Of a stretch of 64,000 bases of DNA, positions 55,745 to 64,000 are shown piece by piece. The stretch's first letter is position 1. Each line of letters starts with the position of its first letter. This DNA comes from PALSA-612 sp963791225 (lineage in GTDB: Bacteria; Actinomycetota; Thermoleophilia; Gaiellales; Gaiellaceae). The notes beneath the pieces were generated by a model. That model did no database searches and was not told the origin of the DNA. It saw only the letters and a program-made list of their open reading frames with translations. The translations under genes were made by a program, and so were the position numbers. The stretch lies in NCBI GenBank assembly GCA_963791225.1, contig CAWBRV010000007.1, positions 62,001 through 126,000 on the forward strand. Reading direction: 5' to 3'.

Positions 55745-57076
55745 ATGGAGCGTCCGCCGGTCAGGTTCGCCCAGAGCGGCGATATTCAGATCGCGTATCA
55801 GGTCACAGGCGAGGGCCCGGTCGACATCGTGCTTGCGCCTGGGACCGTTTCCCACCTCGACCTTTGGTGGGACTTCCCTGCGTTTCGGCGTGAGATCGAA
55901 GCCTGGAGCTCGTTCGCACGACTTGTCCGCTTCGACAAGCGCGGGACCGGGCTCTCAGATCGGCCGACCGATGCTGCAACGCTCGAGGAGCGAACAGACG
56001 ACATCCGAGCCGTCATGGACGCAGCTGGACTCGATCGCGCCGTCATCTACGGTCGATCGGAAGGTGGGCAGATGGCATGCATGTTCGCCGCGATGTATCC
56101 GGAGCGCACGACGGCTCTCATCACGTGGGGAACGATGGCCCGTTGGATTCAGGCTGAAGGTCATCCCTGGGGATCGACTCGGGCCGAGTACGACGAGCTG
56201 TTGGTCGAGCTCGAGACCAACTGGCCCTCGGAGTACTACGTTCGCGGACCGGGCGGCTCGTTTGGTGATAGCGACCCCGAAACGATCGCGTTCATGCTGC
56301 GTCTCTTTCAGGCAGCCGCGAGCCCTGCCGCAGCCGTCGCCTTGGAGCGCATGAACGCCGAGGTCGATATTCGGGACATCCTCCCCTCCATTCGCGTTCC
56401 GACGCTTCTCATGTGCCACACGCACGATCCCGAGGCGCCCGCAGAGGCTGTGCGGTGGATGGCGGAGCAGATTCCGGGAGCGCGTTTTGCCGCATTTCCG
56501 GGAAGGTCGCATTTCGTCGGCGAGGGCGAGAATCTCGATCGTGTCGTCGCGACGATTCAGGAGTTCCTCACCGGACGTTCGACGGCACTTCCCACTCACC
56601 GCCGCTTGCTCACGATCCTCTTCCTCGATGTTGCCGGGTCCACTGAGCGGGCCGTGGAGCTCGGCGATGCTCGATGGCGCGACCTACTGACGACGCTGTT
56701 TGACGAAATCGAAAAGGAGCTGTCAGCCTTTGAGGGGCAGGAGATCGACCGAGCAGGCGACGGGCTGCTGGCCGTCTTCGAGGGTCCGAGCAGAGCGATC
56801 GGGTGCGCGCAGGAGGTGGGGGCACGGGCTGCCACGCTCGGGCTCGAGCTCCGAGGCGGCATTCATATCGGTGAGGTCGAGGTCGATGGATCGCGAGTCA
56901 GGGGAGTCGCTGTTCACGCTGCTGCACGCATCTGCGCACTGGCACAGCCAAGAGAGGTGCTTGTGTCCAGCACGGTTCGAGATCTCGCGGCCGGCGCCGG
57001 GTTCTCATTCGACGATCGCGGAGTACACGAACTGCGCGGCGTACCAGAGCCGCGGCAGCTCTACGCCGTTCGCTAA
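55745..57076 (+). CDS. Alpha/beta hydrolase fused to a class III nucleotide cyclase
   Basis: 443 residues. Residues 1-275: hydrolase with nucleophile Ser105 (IYGRSEGGQ), acid in CHTHDPEAP, His in PGRSHFVGEG. Residues about 285-443: cyclase homology domain with metal-binding Asp in LFLDVAGSTER and the second Asp in RAGDGLLAVF; RGGIHIGEVEVDG and RGVAVHAAARICALAQPREVLVSS complete it. It would make cAMP (or cGMP) in response to a ligand bound or hydrolysed by the first domain. This fusion is common in actinobacteria. Confidence 0.9.
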   Translation: MERPPVRFAQSGDIQIAYQVTGEGPVDIVLAPGTVSHLDLWWDFPAFRREIEAWSSFARLVRFDKRGTGLSDRPTDAATLEERTDDIRAVMDAAGLDRAVIYGRSEGGQMACMFAAMYPERTTALITWGTMARWIQAEGHPWGSTRAEYDELLVELETNWPSEYYVRGPGGSFGDSDPETIAFMLRLFQAAASPAAAVALERMNAEVDIRDILPSIRVPTLLMCHTHDPEAPAEAVRWMAEQIPGARFAAFPGRSHFVGEGENLDRVVATIQEFLTGRSTALPTHRRLLTILFLDVAGSTERAVELGDARWRDLLTTLFDEIEKELSAFEGQEIDRAGDGLLAVFEGPSRAIGCAQEVGARAATLGLELRGGIHIGEVEVDGSRVRGVAVHAAARICALAQPREVLVSSTVRDLAAGAGFSFDDRGVHELRGVPEPRQLYAVR

Positions 57077-57174
57077 CTGAGTCTGCCATCGTCACGGGAG
57101 CAATCCCGAACGGGTGGGCCACCCGGGCTTACCTCCTTACTCGAGTCGGCACCGGCGAGTCGAACACCGGACCA

Positions 57175-57227
57175 CCGAGGACACCGGACACCCCTACAGC
57201 GAGCAGAGACGCCTGCGGCTCGTTCTC
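57175..57227. repeat. Dispersed 53-base repeat, copy A
   Basis: Ungapped alignment with copies at 59786 and 59887. Shared positions include CCGAGGACA at the left end, ACCCCT in the middle, and GCCTG near the right. With copy C it also shares AGACGCCTG and CTCGTTCTC. Confidence 0.6.
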
Positions 57228-57300
57228 CCTCCATGCCCGCCGACCCCTCTGGGCGGTTCCTGGCTATGAGGAGGGCTTGGCGAAAAGCGCGGTGTCGGGC

Positions 57301-57504
57301 CTAATGCTTAGGTCGGCCTTCGTCGTAGTCCTGGACGTAACCGCTGGGAGCCGCGCCGGGGACAGAGTTGTCAAAACCCTGTTCTTTGACGCCCATGGCT
57401 GCCCCGGCCCCGAGGTGGTCGGAGGACGGGTCCCGGTCATCACGGCCGTCCGTCTTGTAGCTCGGAAATATGCGGCGGAACGTCCTACGGAAGGAGTTCA
57501 ACAC
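57301..57504 (-). CDS. Possible small hypothetical protein
   Basis: 67 residues, hydrophilic, Gly/Asp-rich (SSDHLGAGAAMGVKEQGFDN ... YVQDYDEGRPKH). No ribosome site and no known family. It may be a spurious frame. Confidence 0.3.
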   Translation of the reverse strand: MLNSFRRTFRRIFPSYKTDGRDDRDPSSDHLGAGAAMGVKEQGFDNSVPGAAPSGYVQDYDEGRPKH

Positions 57505-57690
57505 ATTGGTAAGTGTGCCGCTCTACGCGGCGCAGGGCAAAGGCTCGCGCTCGGGCCTGCCGCATCGTCATCCCGACTGGCACCTCAGAAGATGCGGTCA
57601 GGCGAGTGCCGCAGGATCAACCCGCTCGGGTAACCAGATGTTGATGAGGGGATAACGGCCTTCTTACCGCTGCGGGCTAGGGTCGTTGTA

Positions 57691-59715
57691 GTGAGGCGGC
57701 TGGTGATCTTGGGGGTGTTGATCTCGGTCGGGTGGTTTGCAGGATCGCTCGGTTCGAGGGCGGGCCTGTTCTCGTCGAAGCTGGTGTTTGCGACGGATCG
57801 GGCGGACAATCTGTATCGGTTTGTCGTGTACTCGGTTTCCGATCAGGGCCGAGGCGAGCGGCGGGTGACGGATCTTCCGTTTTCGCCGCTTGTGCGCTCT
57901 CCGGATGAGAAGCTGGTGTTGCTTGAGGGTGGGCCGGACTCGGCGTTGTATGTGGCGTCGGTGAACGGGACCGGTCGGCGGCGGTTGTCGCCGACACCGG
58001 CGTCGGGGTTGGGCACGGCGGTGTTCTCACCAGACGGCAGGTGGGTCGCGTTCGAGGAACGTGGCTGTGACATCTCTGCGCAGTGCCCGTCGAGCGTGTA
58101 CGTGGTGCGGGTCGATGGATCGGGGTTGCGGAAGCTCGCTTTAGCCGCGGTCGCCCCGAGCTGGTCACCCGACAGCCGCTGGGTGACCTACACGTCTTTC
58201 CCTGCGAGCGGCTTGTATTTCATCCGCCGAAGTGGCAGCGACAGGCGCCTTGTTACGCACGATGCTGCTCCGCAAGCTGCGGCTGTCTCACCGAACGGTC
58301 GTCTGATCGCCTACTTCTGCAAGAACGGAGGCATGTGCCTGATTCGGCCGGACGGAACAGGCAGGCACCGCCTCCCGGCCGGGACGGCAAGCGCCATTGC
58401 ATCAGTCCCGCATGGTTACCGCCTGCTCTGGTCGCCCAACGGCCGCTGGCTCGCACCGCAATGGGACGGACAACTGGCGATGGTCGGCCTGGACGGCACC
58501 GTGCTGGCGCCGACGACGCCCGCAGGCAACGGAACCATCGCCGCAGCCTGGTCGCCCGACAGCCGCAACATCGCCTTCATCAACCTCGCCGACGACTCGG
58601 TGCCGTGTTCGCAGAACAGCCTTTGGCGCCTCTCGCTCGCGGATCAAGCCACACCGAAGCTGCTATCTGCAAACGCGCTCAGCCTCAGTGTCGATGTCCG
58701 CTGGCACAGCCACAGCCTCAACTACATCACCTACCGCTTCTGCAACCACCTCCACATCGCGATCGCCAACCCGGACGGCAGCGACATCCGCGTTCTCACC
58801 AGCGGCACCACGGACGACACCAGGCCATCGCTCTCACCCGACGGCACACACATCGCCTACATCCACGGCGACGACATCCATGGCGACGAGCTTTGGGTCA
58901 TGAACACCGACGGCACCGGCAAGCGAGCGCTCTGGACATCAAGCCCACTCACCGACGTGCAGCCAGTCTGGTCACCCGATAACACCGAGGTCGCGTTCGT
59001 CAGCAACAGCGGTCTCGCGATTGCCGAGCTCAACCCCGGCATCGACACTCCTCGCATTCGCGGTCTTGGGGGCGGCGCGAACATCACCCGTCTCAACTGG
59101 TCGTCCGACGGCTGCAGCCTCGCCTTCACCACCTACGTTTCCGAGTCTTCTAAGGCCTTTACCGGCTACCGGGCACTCAACTGCGTCGGACTGCAAACGG
59201 GCCCAACCCAACTCGGGTTCACAGACACCCTCGCTGCCTCCTGGTCACCCGACAACAAACGGCTCGTCTTCACCGGCTGTACCGTCAAGCCGGAAAGCCC
59301 CAACTACTCCTCCTGCGCGATCTACACGGTCGCCTCAGACATGACCGACCTCAAACAACTCACCCCAATCCAAGTCGCCAGCACAGGCCAAACCTGGATC
59401 AACTGCTTCAACAACAGCTACAGCCCAGACGGCACCTGGATCGCCTTCAACTGGTGCGACCAAAACGGCCAACCCACCGTCCACCTCATACACCCAGACG
59501 GCACCAACCCGACCATTGCCCTCCCAAACATCCCCATCGGAGAACACGCCACCTGGTCACCCGACAACCAACACATCGCCGCCGAAACCATCATCAACCG
59601 ACTCGCCGGACGAACCATCTCCGAGATCCACTCCTACAACCTCACCACCCACACCACCAGCACCAACATCAACGGAGCCTCCCACAACACACAACCCAAC
59701 TGGGGCACCGGCTAG
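57691..59715 (+). CDS. Exported TolB-like PD40 beta-propeller protein
   Basis: 674 residues from a GTG. A hydrophobic N-terminal segment (LVILGVLISVGWFAGSLG) suggests export or anchoring. It contains about ten PD40-type blades with S-P-D-G/S-R motifs: VFSPDGRWVAFEE, SWSPDSRWVTY, LSPDGTHIAY, VWSPDNTEVAFVS, SWSPDNKRLVFTG, TWSPDNQHIAAE. It lacks the TolB N-domain. Codon use shifts from G/T-rich in the first 400 bases to C/A-rich in the last 500, which is unusual within one gene. It is flanked by repeat copies and by two cyclase genes. Confidence 0.85.
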   Translation: MRRLVILGVLISVGWFAGSLGSRAGLFSSKLVFATDRADNLYRFVVYSVSDQGRGERRVTDLPFSPLVRSPDEKLVLLEGGPDSALYVASVNGTGRRRLSPTPASGLGTAVFSPDGRWVAFEERGCDISAQCPSSVYVVRVDGSGLRKLALAAVAPSWSPDSRWVTYTSFPASGLYFIRRSGSDRRLVTHDAAPQAAAVSPNGRLIAYFCKNGGMCLIRPDGTGRHRLPAGTASAIASVPHGYRLLWSPNGRWLAPQWDGQLAMVGLDGTVLAPTTPAGNGTIAAAWSPDSRNIAFINLADDSVPCSQNSLWRLSLADQATPKLLSANALSLSVDVRWHSHSLNYITYRFCNHLHIAIANPDGSDIRVLTSGTTDDTRPSLSPDGTHIAYIHGDDIHGDELWVMNTDGTGKRALWTSSPLTDVQPVWSPDNTEVAFVSNSGLAIAELNPGIDTPRIRGLGGGANITRLNWSSDGCSLAFTTYVSESSKAFTGYRALNCVGLQTGPTQLGFTDTLAASWSPDNKRLVFTGCTVKPESPNYSSCAIYTVASDMTDLKQLTPIQVASTGQTWINCFNNSYSPDGTWIAFNWCDQNGQPTVHLIHPDGTNPTIALPNIPIGEHATWSPDNQHIAAETIINRLAGRTISEIHSYNLTTHTTSTNINGASHNTQPNWGTG

Positions 59716-59785
59716 AGCCAGACGAGCCGCGGAACCTGGCACCGCGCCGACTAGCGAGGCAAGACGCCTCGCGCTCGGGCGAGTG

Positions 59786-59838
59786 CCGAGGACACCTGAC
59801 ACCCCTAGAGCGATCCGGGATGCCTGCGCCCGACATCG
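59786..59838. repeat. Dispersed 53-base repeat, copy B
   Basis: Begins CCGAGGACACCTGACACCCC. The left half matches copy A closely and the right half is more diverged. Confidence 0.55.
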
Positions 59839-59886
59839 ACTCCGACGCTAAGACGCTCCGCTGCGCGAGCGTGCTCTTCCTCGGCT

Positions 59887-59939
59887 CCGAGGACATCTGG
59901 CACCCCTGCCCCGACCCGAGACGCCTGAAGCTCGTTCTC
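59887..59939. repeat. Dispersed 53-base repeat, copy C
   Basis: Begins CCGAGGACATCTGGCACCCC and ends CTCGTTCTC. It has the same length as copy A without gaps. Confidence 0.6.
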
Positions 59940-60044
59940 AACGGCGTGCGCGCTCCTGGATAGCTCGGAGTGGCGGTCACGGCGCGGTATGAATGGGACG
60001 AACTACCGCCTCGGGCGCTGTGGCCGGCAAATCGGGAACGCAGC

Positions 60045-62306
60045 CTACTTCTCGGACATCACCCACACACCATCCCATTCGGTCGGTGGCGGGCTCTCGA
60101 GCAGCAGTCGGCATCGTTCGAGGTAGAGCGAGGAGACGTCGTCGCCGGGATTCGCGTCCAGAGCCTTCTGGAACCAGTCGGCCGCCCGCTCGAAGTCAGC
60201 CTCCCTGTATCGCGCCAACCCCTCGGTGAACGTGCCGATCGTCTCCATGAGGTTCGGGAACGAGTCGTCGTCGTGATAGTCGAGGCACTCGAAGATCGCC
60301 ACAGGTGTCGTCTTGCCTTTGACGATCACCCTGTCCACCTCACGCAGACGGTAGATGCCGTTCAGCTTGGCCTTTGTCAGCTCGGAGAGCAGGATCCGTG
60401 CGCCGTACTGCTTGCAGGCGCTCTCGAGCCGGGCGGCGAGGTTGACGCCATCGCCGATGATCGTGTAGTCCATCCGCTTCAAGCTGCCGATGTTGCCGGC
60501 CACGACAGAGTCCGTGTTGATGCCTACCCCCATGTCGATCAGCGGTTCCCTTCGCTCCTCGCGCTCCCGGTTCCAGGCGCGGAGGCTGGAGATCATCGCG
60601 ACCGCTGCGCGCAGTGCCCGGTCCTCGTCATCCTCGGCGGCAACCGGCAGGCCGAAAACGGCCATGATCGCATCGCCGATGAACTTGTCGAGCATGCCGG
60701 ACTGGGCCGATATGCAGGCGACCATGCGCTCGAAGTAGTCGTTCAGCATCGCCACCGTGCCGTGCGGCCCGAGCTGCTCGGCGATCGTGGTAAAGCTGCG
60801 TACGTCCGAGAAGAGCACCGTCGCGACCGATTCGGTGCCGCCGAGGATCTCCTCGCGGGCATCGGCCGACAGCAGTCGGTCGGCGAGGTCGGTGTCCATG
60901 TAGCGGGAGAGCGTCGACCTGACGCGTTTCTCGTTGGAGATGTCCTCGATCATCACCATCGTTCCCAGGTGCGCGCCGTCTGCAGCCAGCAGCGGGAGGA
61001 CACTGACGTTCGCCGACACGGTTTCGTCGTCGACGCGGAGTTCTGCGTCCATCATCAGCTCGGACGCGAGCGTGTGGGCGACCCGCTTCATCCGGTCTCG
61101 TAGCCAGAGGTTCGCGTCCCCCAGCAGGTCGTGTGAGGATGTGCCGATCACGTCTGCTTCCTCGCGCCGCAGAATGCGCGCGGCGGCGGCGTTGCAGGTC
61201 TGCGAGATGCCTTCCTCGTCGAACGTGATCACGCCGTTCGACATGCTCTCGAGCATCGACTCGTTGTAGTTCTTCATCGCCTGCACATCGGCGAACAGCT
61301 TCGCGTTCTCGAGGCCGACGGCGATCTGCGCCGTGAAGGCCCGCAGCCGGCTCTCGTCCTCGACGGTGAACGGGCCACCGCGCTTGTTCAGCGCCTGCGT
61401 GACGCCGATCGCCCTGCCCTCCTTGTTGAAGACGGGGACACACAGGATCGAGCGCGTGAAGAAGCCGGTTTGCCGGTCGAAGGAGGGATTGAAGCGCAGG
61501 TCGGCGTAGGCGTAAGGGATTCGGATCGACTCGCCGGTGGTGAAGACCGACCCGGCGATGCCGACGTGGCTAGGGAACCGGATCTCGGTTTCGAGCTTGT
61601 CGCCCATGTAGCTGAAGAGGTCGCCCGTCTTCTCGTCGTTGAGGAACAGCGTCGTGCGCTCGGCATCCAGCATGCGTGTGGCCTCGCCCATCACGCGACC
61701 AAGCAGCCGGCCGAGTTCGAGCTCGGACGTAAGCTCCGACACAAGGTTCAGGAACTCGACCTCACGCCGCTGCGACCGGGTCATCCGGTCGAGTAACTGC
61801 ATCGACTGCAGCGTCACCGCGCACTGCGACGTCATGTCCTCGAGCAGCGCACGGTCGCGCTCGTCGAATTCGCCGACCAGCTTGTTCAGAAGCTCGACTG
61901 CGCCGATCGTCTCCCCCCGGGTGTTCCTCACCGGCACGCAGAGGATCGACCTCGTCGTGAAGCCCGTCTGCCGGTCGACCTCGCGGGCGAACCGCGGGTC
62001 GGCGTAGACGTCCAGGACGATCTCGGCGACACCGCTCTGATAGACGGCGCCCACGATGCCGCGATCATCCATGACCCGTATCTCCCGTTTCCCGAGGTCG
62101 CTCGACCTCTGCGTATAGAGCTCGCCGCTGTCGTCGTCGTGGACGAACAGCGAACCGGCCTCCGCGCCGATCTCCTGGCTCGCCGCGGCCACGAGCGCCT
62201 CGAGGACAGCATCGAGGGAGTCGAGTGCGGACACGTGCCGTGAGAGCTGGAGCAACATCTCCAGCTGGCGAACCTGCTCGAGCCGTTCCGCACTCGTCTC
62301 AAGCAC
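60045..62306 (-). CDS. GAF-GAF-PAS adenylate/guanylate cyclase
   Basis: 753 residues from the GTG at 62306 with GGAGGAAAG before it. GAF1 (about 25-180: AGSLFVHDDDSGELY, TRSILCVPVRNTRGETIGAVELLNK), GAF2 (about 205-350: AERTTLFLNDEKTGDLFSY, TRSILCVPVFNKEGRAIGVTQALNK), PAS (about 365-490), then a class III cyclase (ATVLFSDVRSFTTIAEQLG; second Asp in DKFIGDAIMAVFG; YTIIGDGVNLAARLE) and a short TPR-like tail. GAF ligands may be cyclic nucleotides. It overlaps the upstream coiled-coil gene by eight bases. Confidence 0.92.
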   Translation of the reverse strand: MLETSAERLEQVRQLEMLLQLSRHVSALDSLDAVLEALVAAASQEIGAEAGSLFVHDDDSGELYTQRSSDLGKREIRVMDDRGIVGAVYQSGVAEIVLDVYADPRFAREVDRQTGFTTRSILCVPVRNTRGETIGAVELLNKLVGEFDERDRALLEDMTSQCAVTLQSMQLLDRMTRSQRREVEFLNLVSELTSELELGRLLGRVMGEATRMLDAERTTLFLNDEKTGDLFSYMGDKLETEIRFPSHVGIAGSVFTTGESIRIPYAYADLRFNPSFDRQTGFFTRSILCVPVFNKEGRAIGVTQALNKRGGPFTVEDESRLRAFTAQIAVGLENAKLFADVQAMKNYNESMLESMSNGVITFDEEGISQTCNAAAARILRREEADVIGTSSHDLLGDANLWLRDRMKRVAHTLASELMMDAELRVDDETVSANVSVLPLLAADGAHLGTMVMIEDISNEKRVRSTLSRYMDTDLADRLLSADAREEILGGTESVATVLFSDVRSFTTIAEQLGPHGTVAMLNDYFERMVACISAQSGMLDKFIGDAIMAVFGLPVAAEDDEDRALRAAVAMISSLRAWNREREERREPLIDMGVGINTDSVVAGNIGSLKRMDYTIIGDGVNLAARLESACKQYGARILLSELTKAKLNGIYRLREVDRVIVKGKTTPVAIFECLDYHDDDSFPNLMETIGTFTEGLARYREADFERAADWFQKALDANPGDDVSSLYLERCRLLLESPPPTEWDGVWVMSEK

Positions 62307-62616
62307 GTCTTTCCTCCAACTGCGCCCGCAGCGCCTGAATGGTCTCCTGTAGCTCGCGAAGCTCGTCGCGGCGCAGGCGCTCCGACTCCTGCACAGCCGA
62401 CGCATGGGCAGTCTCCCGACTCTCCAACTCGTCGCGGAGGGCAATGATCGTGGCCTTCAGCTGATCGATCTCGGCCGCAGAGTCGGCGAGCGCCCGCTGC
62501 ACCCGCTCCGCGCCCTCCTGAGCGTTTCGTTCGAGCGCCTCACGCATCGCAGCCACGGTCTGCTCGAGCTCACGATCCCGTACTTCCGTGTCGAACTCCT
62601 CCACCGTTAGGAACAT
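62299..62616 (-). CDS. Coiled-coil protein overlapping the cyclase gene
   Basis: 105 residues from the ATG at 62616 (62640 possible). Almost entirely heptad-like: LEQTVAAMREALERNAQEGAERVQRALADSAAEIDQLKATIIALRDELESRE. The stop lies eight bases inside the cyclase gene, so the two are co-translated. Possible role: dimer scaffold or regulator of the cyclase. Confidence 0.7.
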   Translation of the reverse strand: MFLTVEEFDTEVRDRELEQTVAAMREALERNAQEGAERVQRALADSAAEIDQLKATIIALRDELESRETAHASAVQESERLRRDELRELQETIQALRAQLEERRA

Positions 62617-62836
62617 AACGCTCTGTAAGCGCAGGTACACGGCCTATAGCATCTTGATCTCGTCGAGCAGCGTCTAACGTCGCGCTCTTGAGAAGTCCGC
62701 CCAGGAGATGCCTAGGACGCCCAAGCTGGTCTCGGACAGCGGAATCGGCGTCATCCCGATGGGATGGCGCACGTTCCCCGCAAATCGACTTAACTGAGAG
62801 GTTTGCAGGCAACAGTTGTCGCGAACGGAGGAGAAC

Positions 62837-64000
62837 GATGAGCATCAAGGAGACGGACACAGCGACCGAGCCGAACGCGGCACCCGCGCCGGCTCCGAAG
62901 GTCGAGCACTTCACTCCTGCCGAGCGCGCCGCGCGCGGCAAGGCCGCGCGGGCGGAGGTTCCGCGTCGCGTCCACGGCGAGTGGGAGCCGACGCCGCACC
63001 GGCCCGATCCGGTCGTCCTGCTCGAGGAGCAGGCGCAGTCGCGGGTGCCCGAACTCGTCCCGATCCGCTACGGGCGCATGCTCGTCTCGCCGTTCACGTT
63101 CTACCGGGGCGCGGCAGCGCTGATGGCTTCCGACCTCGCGGACGGTCCGCGCACCGGGCTCCATGCACAGCTCTGCGGCGACGCGCACCTCTCCAACTTC
63201 GGCGCGTTCGCGGCACCCGACCGCCGGATGATCTTCGGTGTCAACGACCTGGACGAGACGTTGCCCGGCCCGTTCGAGTGGGACGTGAAGCGCCTCGTCG
63301 CGAGCTTCGCCGTCGCCGGCCGCGACCGTGGGTTCTCGACGAAGGTGCGCGCCGCCGTCAACACCGCAGTCGGCCGCTCCTACCGGGAGGCGATGCACCA
63401 GTTCGCGGCGATGGGCAATCTCGAGCTCTGGTACGCGCGCCTCGACGTCGAGGACGTCTTCGCCCGGTTCCGCTCGCAGGCGAGCGCCGAGCAGCGCAAG
63501 CGGGCCGAGAAGAACCTGGCCCACGCGCGCACGAAGGACAGCATGAAGGCGTTCGGGAAGCTGACCGAGGTCGTCGACGGCGAGCCGCAGATCATCAGCG
63601 ATCCGCCGCTGATCGTCCGGCTCGCCGATCTCGTCGACGCCGAGCAGGCCGAGGCGATGCAAGACTCCCTCGCCGGCATGATCCGGTCCTACCGGCGCAC
63701 GCTCGCGGGTGACCGACGCCGGTTGCTCGAGCGCTACCGGTTCGTCGACGCGGCGCGCAAGGTGGTCGGCGTCGGCAGCGTCGGCACGCGCGCCTGGATC
63801 CTGCTCATGCTCGGCCGCGACGGCCAGGACCCCCTTTTCCTGCAGGCGAAGGAGGCTCAGGCGTCGGTGCTGGAGCCGTACCTCGGCAAGAGCAGCTACT
63901 CGAACCACGGCCAGCGCGTCGTCGAGGGGCAACGGCTGATGCAGGCCGCGAGCGACATCATGCTCGGCTGGATCCACGTCAGCAAAGGGCTCGACGGCCA
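62837..64000 (+). CDS. DUF2252-family protein, 3' end outside window
   Basis: 388 residues visible, starting at the ATG behind GGAGGAG (62826-62832). Family motifs: VPIRYGRMLVSPFTFYRGAAALMASDLA, LCGDAHLSNFGAFAAPDRRMIFGVNDLDETLPGPFEWDVKRL and VVGVGSVGTRAWILLM. The H-L-S-N and N-D-L-D-E-T segments resemble kinase-like (APH-fold) phosphotransferase motifs, but activity is unproven. The frame runs off the window without a stop. Confidence 0.88.

Larger units (their letters stand above)
57077..57690. other. Long intergenic region with repeat copy A
   Basis: About 610 bases between the cyclase fusion and the propeller gene. It contains repeat copy A (57175-57227) and one possible small minus-strand gene (57301-57504). 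Otherwise nothing recognised. Confidence 0.5.
59716..60044. other. Intergenic region with repeat copies B and C
   Basis: About 330 bases holding two copies of the 53-base repeat 101 bases apart. No gene is recognised. Confidence 0.5.

Overview
This window is high-GC DNA. Genes are packed on both strands, and neighbours often share 4-base start/stop overlaps (ATGA or GTGA). The gene content fits an actinobacterium: an F420-type LLM oxidoreductase, an ECF41-like sigma factor, a Gram-positive LexA box, MarR/MFS pairs, an Rpf-like secreted protein and an actinobacterial-style tmRNA. My guess is the Thermoleophilia (Solirubrobacterales or Gaiellales), but the sequence alone does not prove it.

Layout. 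1-5.3 kb: 3' part of metH overlapping a fused homocysteine methyltransferase/MTHFR (methionine and folate cycle). 5.9-8.2 kb: tyrosine recombinase, a lower-GC orphan protein and the tmRNA gene, probably an old mobile island. 8.4-12.4 kb: metal homeostasis (VIT exporter and a CzrA-like ArsR sensor, divergent from an NRAMP-like transporter coupled to a soluble MgtE-N/CBS protein). 13-17 kb: cupin/LysR and MFS/MarR pairs with visible operators. 17-18.3 kb: SOS-controlled dinB. 18.4-19.7 kb: beta-propeller gene plus a MoaD-like sulfur carrier. 19.7-27.4 kb: reductase, flippase, a second MFS/MarR pair, a hydrolase-LuxR fusion, GNAT, cupin, hydrolase and a cysteine-less DksA-like protein. 27.5-32.7 kb: OafA-type acyltransferase, a UBP zinc-finger gene without a normal start codon coupled to a DUF5996 gene, and an acyltransferase/patatin pair. 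32.8-38.2 kb: MerR with a CC-motif partner, a signal peptidase I homologue that has lost both catalytic residues, AKR, ABC transporter and ECF sigma. 38.3-43.7 kb: CBS protein, an old-yellow-enzyme flavoprotein lacking one cluster cysteine, SnoaL, secreted glycosidase, secreted metzincin. 43.9-44.3 kb: csp-infA. 44.4-49.2 kb: membrane-lipid operon (plsC, cfa, DUF1365, flavoprotein) divergent from a desaturase. 49.2-55.0 kb: methyltransferase, hydrolase, AhpD-like, LLM, cupin, Rieske oxygenase, Rpf-like protein and YjbQ. 55.1-55.4 kb: a CAU tRNA preceded by a duplicated 5' tRNA half. 55.7-62.6 kb: two class III cyclases on either side of a TolB-like propeller flanked by short repeats. 62.8 kb to the end: a DUF2252 gene cut by the window edge.

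Working together: metH and MTHFR form a methyl-transfer unit. ArsR, VIT and NRAMP/MgtE-N form a metal set point. Desaturase, flavoprotein, DUF1365 and Cfa plausibly make and modify unsaturated membrane lipids. The strongest anomalies are the two genes without canonical start codons (infA and the UBP protein), the dead signal peptidase homologue, the duplicated tRNA half, and several coupled gene pairs whose joint role I do not know.
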